The notes under the pieces are model-generated. The model worked only from the letters and a program-made list of their open reading frames with translations. It was not told the DNA's origin and searched no databases. A stretch of 7,382 nucleotides of DNA, taken from the NCBI GenBank assembly GCA_036272735.1, contig DATAYF010000726.1:1-7382 (forward strand). The letters are read 5' to 3'. Source of the stretch: DATAYF01 sp036272735. GTDB taxonomy: Bacteria > Chloroflexota > Ktedonobacteria > Ktedonobacterales > Ktedonobacteraceae. Made by a program: the position numbers and the translations under genes. Shown here in pieces: positions 1 to 3,937 of this stretch (the first letter of the stretch is position 1; each line of letters begins with the position of its first letter).

Positions 1-17
1 TCCCTCGGGCTTTTTCC
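1..17 (+). terminator. Possible 3' half of a factor-independent terminator cut by the window edge
   Basis: The window opens with CCCTCGGGC followed at once by five T, which is how the right arm and U-tract of a strong terminator look. The matching left arm (GCCCGAGGG) would lie outside the window, so it cannot be confirmed. If real, it ends a plus-strand gene to the left. Confidence 0.3.
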
Positions 18-160
18 TCTTCCAACGCCGCGTATACAGCATAGCATAGAGAGCGGGATAATACCAGGGTTTGCGAGAGGCGCGTTTTTAGTGTGTTTTT
101 CAGGTGCATTATGAGGGCACAATAGAAAGCATACGCCCATCGAAGCAGTTATAGAGCCAC

Positions 161-202
161 GCGAGAGGCTATGCTCGGCAGGGTCAGCACGGAGCCTCTC
201 GC
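161..202. terminator. Hairpin downstream of rpsU, possible terminator
   Basis: A perfect 10-base inverted repeat (GCGAGAGGCT at 161-170, AGCCTCTCGC at 193-202) is extended by TGCT 172-175 pairing with AGCA 186-189, leaving a 10-base loop. It begins 34 bases after the rpsU stop codon, where a terminator would be expected. No clear U-tract follows on the minus strand; on the plus strand it is followed by the moderately T-rich GATATGTTTGTTT. It may therefore be an RNA 3'-end stabiliser, or a terminator for plus-strand transcription, rather than a classical terminator for rpsU. The 9-mer GCGAGAGGC also occurs at 73-81. Confidence 0.45.
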
Positions 203-236
203 GATATGTTTGTTTGGCCTGACACGCGACTACTGG

Positions 237-431
237 CTAGTAGTGGCGCGACACTGCACGGCGGACCTTGCGCAGGTGGGCCGCGGCCTTGCGCTTGCGA
301 CGAGCCTGCGGGCTTTCATAGAAAGCTCGACGACGCGCCTCCGATAGCACTCCATCCTGTTGCACTTTACGATTGAATTTTTTGAGCGCTACCTCGAATG
401 AGTCGCCCGTATTTACTTTAATCTCACTCAT
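237..431 (-). CDS. rpsU: Small ribosomal subunit protein bS21
   Basis: Encodes a 64-residue basic protein of the 30S subunit platform, which lies near the 3' end of 16S rRNA and helps mRNA recruitment. It begins MSEIKVNTGDSFEVALKKFN and continues with the bS21 signature: an acidic-to-basic N-terminal strand, RKVQQDGVLSEARRR at about 20-34, then an Arg/Lys-rich helix ending in SRHY. The length is normal for the family. The frame stays open upstream to 638, giving a 133-residue reading, but everything before this Met is unlike bS21, so I place the start at ATG 431. The start is preceded by GGGG 11 bases upstream and GAGG further up. It is transcribed away from the HD gene, with a probable -10 at 585-590, a long leader of about 145 nt, and a hairpin behind the stop. 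Confidence 0.95.
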   Translation of the reverse strand: MSEIKVNTGDSFEVALKKFNRKVQQDGVLSEARRRAFYESPQARRKRKAAAHLRKVRRAVSRHY

Positions 432-434
432 TAA

Positions 435-540
435 ATGCAGTACCCCAATCCTCAATGTTTCAATTATTGAACTACGGGTACTACCGGGAAAAACTGTCTT
501 GCCATGGTCATGCAGTACCCTCATCCTGAATGTTTCAATT
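435..540 (-). repeat. Duplicated translation-start region in the rpsU leader (two 31-base copies)
   Basis: Copies lie at 435-465 and 510-540 and agree at 28 of 31 positions, 75 bases apart start to start. On the minus strand each copy begins AATTGAAACATT, carries a purine-rich stretch (GAGGATTGGGG in the rpsU-proximal copy, CAGGATGAGGG in the distal one) and ends GTACTGCAT. Each is followed by a start codon: rpsU in the proximal copy, a 15-codon reading frame in the distal copy. The unit therefore looks like a duplicated ribosome-binding region. The 44 bases between copies are not repeated elsewhere. Confidence 0.75.
464..511 (-). CDS. Possible 15-residue leader peptide upstream of rpsU
   Basis: On the minus strand an ATG directly at the end of the distal repeat copy opens a frame reading MTMARQFFPVVPVVQ and ending in TAA. 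GAGGG lies about 8 bases before the ATG, a good ribosome-binding distance, and a second in-frame ATG follows two codons later. The stop lies 32 bases before the rpsU start and the frame differs from that of rpsU, so it would be a separate upstream peptide rather than an extension. The FFPVVPVV stretch is hydrophobic with two prolines, which might slow ribosomes. I know of no named family for it, and a frame this short can occur by chance; the support is the duplicated start region in front of it. Confidence 0.35.
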   Translation of the reverse strand: MTMARQFFPVVPVVQ

Positions 541-584
541 CCCTTATGCGAGCCTGGGCCTTTTCTGACCTCTGCATCGTAGCC

Positions 585-590
585 ATTATA
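585..590 (-). promoter_or_regulatory. Candidate -10 box for rpsU
   Basis: On the minus strand this reads TATAAT, a perfect consensus. There is no convincing -35 hexamer 16-18 bases upstream, only an AT-rich region. Transcription would start near 578 and give a leader of about 145 nt that contains both repeat copies and the small upstream frame. Confidence 0.4.
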
Positions 591-675
591 GCCAAAATCG
601 AATATAGTATACCATATTTTCGGTTGCGCACGCCTCAAGAATGAACCATCCTTGCTAATATGCGCAAGTACCCGC

Positions 676-704
676 TCGTCACCCCCGTAATGACGTGTTA
701 TAAT
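676..704 (+). promoter_or_regulatory. Promoter of the HD-hydrolase operon (extended -10)
   Basis: TATAAT at 699-704 is preceded by TG plus one base (696-698), giving a perfect extended -10. The -35 candidate TCGTCA at 676-681 is weak (4 of 6) but at 17 bases spacing, which an extended -10 tolerates. Expected start near 711, leaving about 64 nt of leader before ATG 775. Confidence 0.55.
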
Positions 705-774
705 ACAGCCCAGATAAAGTGTACAATCTAGAGCTTATTTATTACGCACAAACAACACTAGCAAAGAGGTAAGC

Positions 775-1356
775 ATGCCGAACCGAGAAGATGCCTATAG
801 ACTGATGACCAGCCACGTCAAAAATGAAAATCTCCGTAAACATATGTTCTCTGTGGAAGTTGCGATGCGCTTCTACGCCCGCAAATATCACGAAGACGAA
901 GAATTATGGGCCATGACCGGCCTGCTTCACGACTGTGATTATGAGGAATATCCCGATCTACACGAGCATACCCAGGTCGCGGCCAAATGGCTACAAGAAG
1001 CTGGCTACGATGAGCGCATCACGTACGCCATCCTGGCCCACAACGACCTCAATCTCGCCACCCATCCACGCAATAATTTGCTCTCAAAAGCCCTCTACGC
1101 CTGCGACGAGGTCACAGGTATGGTCACAGCTACGGCGCTGGTGCGACCCAATAAAAGCATTCGCGGCCTGGAAGTTTCCTCGGTACGCAAAAAGATGAAG
1201 TCCAAGGGCTTCGCCGCTGGCGTCAATCGCGAAGACCTGGTGAAAGGTGCGGAGGGGCTAGAGGTCGATCTCAACGAGCATATCGCCTACGTCATCGAGG
1301 CCATGAGCAGTATCGCCGAGACGCTCGGTCTGGCCGGAGTAGAAGTTTCAGCCTGA
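775..1356 (+). CDS. HD-superfamily metal-dependent hydrolase (COG2316-type)
   Basis: A 193-residue soluble protein with an HD fold, whose family members hydrolyse phosphate esters using one or two metal ions. The metal-binding residues are visible in order: His23 (in NLRKHM), His52-Asp53 (in GLLHDCDYE), His89 (in ILAHN) and Asp111 (in YACDE). The downstream block ATALVRPNKSIRGLEVSSV and the later FAAGVNRED match what I recall of the COG2316 'predicted HD hydrolase' family, which also has about 185-195 residues, so the gene looks complete. The physiological substrate of that family is not known to me. ATG 775 is supported by AGAGGT six to ten bases upstream. A Cas4-like membrane protein follows after 26 bases in the same direction, so the two are likely cotranscribed. 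Confidence 0.9.
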   Translation: MPNREDAYRLMTSHVKNENLRKHMFSVEVAMRFYARKYHEDEELWAMTGLLHDCDYEEYPDLHEHTQVAAKWLQEAGYDERITYAILAHNDLNLATHPRNNLLSKALYACDEVTGMVTATALVRPNKSIRGLEVSSVRKKMKSKGFAAGVNREDLVKGAEGLEVDLNEHIAYVIEAMSSIAETLGLAGVEVSA

Positions 1357-1382
1357 CACACACCTCAAGGTATGCAGGGCAC

Positions 1383-2366
1383 ATGCAGCAACGAACACAC
1401 AAGCGAAAAAATCCCGCCTTCAGCGCAAACGAGGTGGCCGAGTTTGAATACTGCCCCCTTGTCTGGTGGTACGAACAATTCGACCCGCTGATGGAGCAGG
1501 ATAACGAGGCCCTGTTTGCCGAGATGGTTGCCATCGAGGACGAGTACGGTTCAGAGGCCCCCAACCTTCCCGACTACCAGTTCATCGAACGGCTCCTGGT
1601 GCAGCGCGGCGCAACGTTCGACCAAAATCAGGAGACGACCTACCACGATGAAGAGGATGCCGACACCGAGGAAAGCGACGAGCCAGCAGCAGCGACCCGG
1701 GAGCTAAGCCCGTTATTGCGCTGGGGCACGAAGGCAGTCGCGTTGCTGATTGTGGCCCTGCTGCTCATTACCCTGGCCTTCGCGCTGCACATCCAGCCCG
1801 CCATTCTACGCAACGGCATGCTCGCGGTGGGCCTGCTGCTGGCCCTCATCGCGTTTGCCCTGCTCTTGTTAATCATCAACGAACAGCGCTCCCAGCGACA
1901 ACGCCAGATCAAAGCATACCATCAGGAACTCGGTCTGCCGCCCGGCAAGCTGGTGTACGAAAACGTCAACAAGAAGGGCGAGGCGATTTCTTCCGACCAG
2001 TGCCCGCTGACAGGCAAGCCAGACTATATTGTGACCCTGGACGATGGACGCATGGTGCCGCTGGTCCAAAATCGCAGCGTGCACGACGCCATCAAACCAT
2101 ACAACAATCATGAAGTCCTGATCGCGGCCTATTGCCTGATCCTCGAAGACTATGCCCAGGTGGCTCCTACGCACGGCATCATGCGCTACGCCGACCGCGA
2201 ATTCATCGTCGATTATACGCCTACCCTGAGAAAGCGCGTACTGCGCCGCATCAAAGAGATGCAGCAATGCAGCGCCACGCAAGCCCCCCCACTCGCCCGC
2301 CAAAAGATCACCAAGTGCCGCTCCTGCACGTTTCAGCCCATCTGCGATATTGGTCGTGATAAGTAG
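1383..2366 (+). CDS. Membrane-anchored Cas4/RecB-like Fe-S protein with degraded nuclease motif
   Basis: 327 residues. The N-terminus (SANEVAEFEYCPLVWWYEQ, with Cys24) and the C-terminus (CRSCTFQPIC: Cys312, Cys315, Cys321) reproduce the four-cysteine [4Fe-4S] arrangement of the Cas4/AddB/Dna2 class of PD-(D/E)XK nucleases. The core motif GKPDY keeps Asp214, followed by DDGRMVPLV and a later HEVLIAAYCLILE that resembles the Q-x-x-x-Y helix. Between Cys24 and the core lie an acidic linker (88-101) and two hydrophobic helices (about 118-137 and 146-165) joined by a short loop, so the protein should sit in the membrane with both Fe-S parts on the same side. The expected E-x-K after the Pro of the second strand reads PLVQNRS (226-232), so the catalytic Glu and Lys appear to be Gln/Val and Arg/Asn. 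It may bind rather than cut DNA. The ribosome-binding site is weak. I find no Cas1 or Cas2 nearby, so I do not name it cas4. Confidence 0.72.
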   Translation: MQQRTHKRKNPAFSANEVAEFEYCPLVWWYEQFDPLMEQDNEALFAEMVAIEDEYGSEAPNLPDYQFIERLLVQRGATFDQNQETTYHDEEDADTEESDEPAAATRELSPLLRWGTKAVALLIVALLLITLAFALHIQPAILRNGMLAVGLLLALIAFALLLLIINEQRSQRQRQIKAYHQELGLPPGKLVYENVNKKGEAISSDQCPLTGKPDYIVTLDDGRMVPLVQNRSVHDAIKPYNNHEVLIAAYCLILEDYAQVAPTHGIMRYADREFIVDYTPTLRKRVLRRIKEMQQCSATQAPPLARQKITKCRSCTFQPICDIGRDK

Positions 2367-2381
2367 AACTGCAAATGTGCG

Positions 2382-2426
2382 AATTCTAAATAAGTCTGGC
2401 AGTAACTGCCAGACTTATTTAGAATT
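2382..2426. terminator. 45-base perfect palindrome behind the Cas4-like gene; terminator and/or abutted IS ends
   Basis: Two 22-base arms (2382-2403 and 2405-2426) are perfect reverse complements around a single A at 2404. As RNA this is a very stable hairpin beginning 15 bases after the stop codon and followed by TTATC, so it should end transcription of the HD/Cas4-like operon, and possibly protect the IS from read-through. Each arm also carries the IS1-end-like motif CTGCCAGACTTATTTAG pointing outwards from the centre, so the palindrome may be two IS ends joined head to head. Confidence 0.6.
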
Positions 2427-2431
2427 TTATC

Positions 2432-2475
2432 ACTGCCAAACTTATTTAGAGCGAATAGGAGATAAGTTTGGCAGT
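2432..2475. repeat. Second palindrome of IS1-end motifs
   Basis: The arms ACTGCCAAACTTAT (2432-2445) and ATAAGTTTGGCAGT (2462-2475) are perfect 14-base inverted repeats around a 16-base centre. The left arm continues TTAGAG and is nearly the same as the right arm of the preceding palindrome (G replaced by A at one position in the motif). Together the two palindromes hold four copies of one end-like motif in the order reverse, forward, forward, reverse. Confidence 0.75.
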
Positions 2476-2592
2476 CAGTGCTGCCATTTGCCGGTAGGAC
2501 CGCGCTAACCGGTGGAGGGATAGCCAGCAGCCCTTGAAAAGTCAGCAACCATCTGGCAAGCTGCAAGGATGAAAGCTCAAGCAGAAAGCTAG

Positions 2593-3783
2593 ATGAATGC
2601 GTCTGAGGTATGTTGCCCGAACCCAGACTGCATGGCAAGAGGGAAAATCGGGCAAGGCCATATCGTGATCCATAGTCGCGCTCGCCCACGGTATCGGTGC
2701 AAAGTCTGCGGAAAAACGTTCAGTGCCAAAGTGGGAACGATGTTCTTTGGCTTGCGCAAGCCTGTGGAGCTGATCGTGATCGTCGTCACGCTGCTGGCCT
2801 ATGGATGTCCTGTTCAAGCTATCGTCCATGCCTTTGGCTTGGATGAGCGGACCGTCGCCGCCTGGCGTGATCGAGCGGGAACGCACTGTCAACAGGTGCA
2901 TCAGGCAATCGTTGAGCAAGGAAAGCTCGATCTGATGCACGTCCAAGCGGATGAAATTCAGGTGAAAGGCTGCAAGATGATTGCCTGGATGGGGCTGGCT
3001 ATGATGGTTTCCACACGCTTGTGGGTGGCCGGGGCCGTCCAGGTCGCGCGTGATCGTACGCTTGCTGATCGACTGCTGGCCCAGGTGCGCCGATGTGCAC
3101 TTTCTTTGCGTCCTCTGTTGGTGCTGACAGACGGCTGGGCAGCGTATCCCAGCAGTATCCGCCGGACCTTTCGAGAGAAGGTCAAGCAAACAGCAGGAAG
3201 GGGACGAGCGTCCTTGCAGGTGTGGCCTGAGCTGCACATCGGCACCGTCATCAAGCATGCGGTGAAAAAACGCGTCGTCGAGGTAACCCGCCACATGCTT
3301 CATGGCGTGTTGGAGCAAGCAAAGAAGCTGCTCCAGTGCTCGCAAGGAGGTGTGGTCCTCAATACGGCTTTCATCGAACGCTTGAATGGGACCTTTCGGG
3401 AACGATTGGCCTGCTTGACACGCAAATCTCGTCATGCCGCCCATCGTTTGAGAGCGCTTGAGACGGGGATGTATCTGATCGGATGTACCTATAATTTCTG
3501 TTTTGCGCATCATGAACTCTCGAAAACCAAACATATCGGCTCGGCTTGTACTCCTGCGATGGCCGCCTCTCTGACGGATCATGTCTGGAGTATCTGTGAG
3601 CTTTTAAGTTATCGGATCGCCCCATTGCCCTGGGTTGCGCCAGTGAAACGAGGACGACCAAAGAAAAACGTTGTGCCGATCAAAAGGGCGCGCATTCGTC
3701 CCCTCGTTCGTCTGCGCCAGGGGGGTTATGCCCGACCACCGGTTAGTGGAGTCTTACCGCAACAAAAGGGGTCCATCCAATAA
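2593..3783 (+). CDS. IS1-like DDE transposase, single-ORF form
   Basis: 396 residues, intact. The N-terminus holds a zinc-finger-like cluster (Cys8-x4-Cys13 and Cys36-x2-Cys39 in RYRCKVCGKTF), then a helix-turn-helix region at about 70-92, as in InsA of IS1. The catalytic triad is readable: Asp120 in HVQADEIQVKG, Asp180 in LVLTDGWAAYP, and Glu262 in NTAFIERLNGTFRER, followed by the HRLRALETGMYLIGCTYNF helix. Classic IS1 splits these parts between insA and insB with a frameshift; here they are one continuous frame, as in some IS1 subgroups. The tail has an AT-hook-like KRGRPKK at about 355-361 and further basic residues. A stop codon immediately precedes ATG 2593, which fixes the start; the ribosome-binding site is weak, which is usual for transposases. 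Confidence 0.9.
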   Translation: MNASEVCCPNPDCMARGKIGQGHIVIHSRARPRYRCKVCGKTFSAKVGTMFFGLRKPVELIVIVVTLLAYGCPVQAIVHAFGLDERTVAAWRDRAGTHCQQVHQAIVEQGKLDLMHVQADEIQVKGCKMIAWMGLAMMVSTRLWVAGAVQVARDRTLADRLLAQVRRCALSLRPLLVLTDGWAAYPSSIRRTFREKVKQTAGRGRASLQVWPELHIGTVIKHAVKKRVVEVTRHMLHGVLEQAKKLLQCSQGGVVLNTAFIERLNGTFRERLACLTRKSRHAAHRLRALETGMYLIGCTYNFCFAHHELSKTKHIGSACTPAMAASLTDHVWSICELLSYRIAPLPWVAPVKRGRPKKNVVPIKRARIRPLVRLRQGGYARPPVSGVLPQQKGSIQ

Positions 3784-3792
3784 AGTTGACAG
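3779..3792. repeat. Right terminal inverted repeat of the IS
   Basis: AATAAAGTTGACAG closes the IS1-like element. It overlaps the transposase stop codon (TAA 3781-3783) and contains TTGACA at 3786-3791, a perfect -35 box pointing out of the element. Confidence 0.6.
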
Positions 3793-3814
3793 GCGAATTT
3801 GTCCATGGTACGCT
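3786..3814 (+). promoter_or_regulatory. Outward hybrid promoter at the IS edge, reading into the tet-like gene
   Basis: TTGACA (3786-3791, consensus) is followed after 17 bases by TACGCT (3809-3814). The latter keeps the first two and last positions of TATAAT and is preceded by TGG, an extended -10. The -35 lies in the IS end and the -10 in flanking DNA, the classic layout of an IS-formed promoter. Transcription would start near 3821 and give a leader of about 117 nt before TTG 3938. Confidence 0.55.
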
Positions 3815-3838
3815 AGGAGCCGAACTTGCTGTGAGTTC

Positions 3839-3862
3839 ATGAGTGATCAGCAATCTGGCTGA
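3839..3862 (+). promoter_or_regulatory. Weak candidate leader peptide and hairpin upstream of the tet-like gene
   Basis: ATG 3839 opens a seven-residue frame (MSDQQSG) ending in TGA 3860-3862. TCAGC inside it can pair with GCTGA at its stop, and GATCA 3844-3848 can alternatively pair with TGATC 3869-3873 ahead of GTTTT. Short peptides with competing hairpins regulate several ribosome-directed resistance genes, but here the stems are short and no good ribosome-binding site precedes the ATG. Confidence 0.2.
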
Positions 3863-3889
3863 ACACGTTGATCGTTTTAGTGCATTTAG

Positions 3890-3928
3890 CAGGAAAGGAG
3901 GTAAAAATTATGAGGAGTAAGAGAAGGA
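3890..3928 (+). promoter_or_regulatory. Two stacked ribosome-binding sites before the tet-like start
   Basis: A very strong site, AGGAAAGGAGGT (3890-3901), stands eight bases before ATG 3910, and AGAAGGA (3922-3928) stands nine bases before TTG 3938. ATG 3910 and ATG 3928 are in one frame and both miss the tet frame; translation from ATG 3910 runs 34 codons and stops at 4012-4014, inside tet. Either the strong site feeds a small overlapping frame that controls tet, or an indel has separated an original start from the gene. Confidence 0.6.
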
Positions 3929-3937
3929 TGATCATAA

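Larger units (their letters stand above)
2432..3792 (+). mobile_element. IS1-family-like insertion sequence
   Basis: The element is defined by the transposase and by ends that resemble IS1. The right end at 3779-3792 reads AATAAAGTTGACAG, whose reverse complement CTGTCAACTTTATT matches the left motif CTGCCAAACTTATTT with one substitution and small gaps; IS1 itself ends with CTGCCAACTTA-type repeats. The left boundary is uncertain because forward-oriented end copies occur at 2405 and 2432, and a weaker CTGCC-containing candidate at about 2481. I see no clear 8-9 base target duplication for any pairing, so recent clean transposition of exactly this unit is not shown. The transposase stop codon lies inside the right repeat. 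Confidence 0.65.

Noticed and set aside
1..120. A minus-strand promoter (TGG-TATTAT at 58-66) leading to a gene off the left edge
   Set aside because: No -35, no ribosome-binding site, and no convincing coding frame in the 50 bases available.
435..540. A two-repeat CRISPR array (31-base repeats, 44-base spacer, GTTTCAATT at the repeat edge) near a Cas4-like gene
   Set aside because: Only two copies with three mismatches, no third copy on either side, no cas1/cas2, and each copy sits exactly in front of a start codon in the rpsU leader. A duplicated translation-start region explains it better.
237..638. A 133-residue version of the bS21 gene starting at 638
   Set aside because: The N-terminal 69 residues do not resemble bS21, cover the likely promoter at 585-590, and contain the duplicated leader; the 64-residue form matches the family length.
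1383..2366. Naming this gene cas4 and calling a CRISPR adaptation module with the HD gene
   Set aside because: The ExK motif is degraded, membrane helices interrupt the fold, no Cas1, Cas2 or array is present, and the HD protein is a COG2316-type single domain rather than a Cas3 HD domain.
2542..3582. Long 346-codon open frame on the minus strand
   Set aside because: It is antisense to the transposase, whose zinc finger and DDE residues are clear; its composition (His, Gln, Arg-rich without domains) is that of a shadow frame.
2432..3792. A target-site duplication around the IS
   Set aside because: The 8-9 bases flanking each candidate left end (2405, 2432, about 2481) do not match those after 3792; shared GAATTT on both sides is at different distances from the ends.
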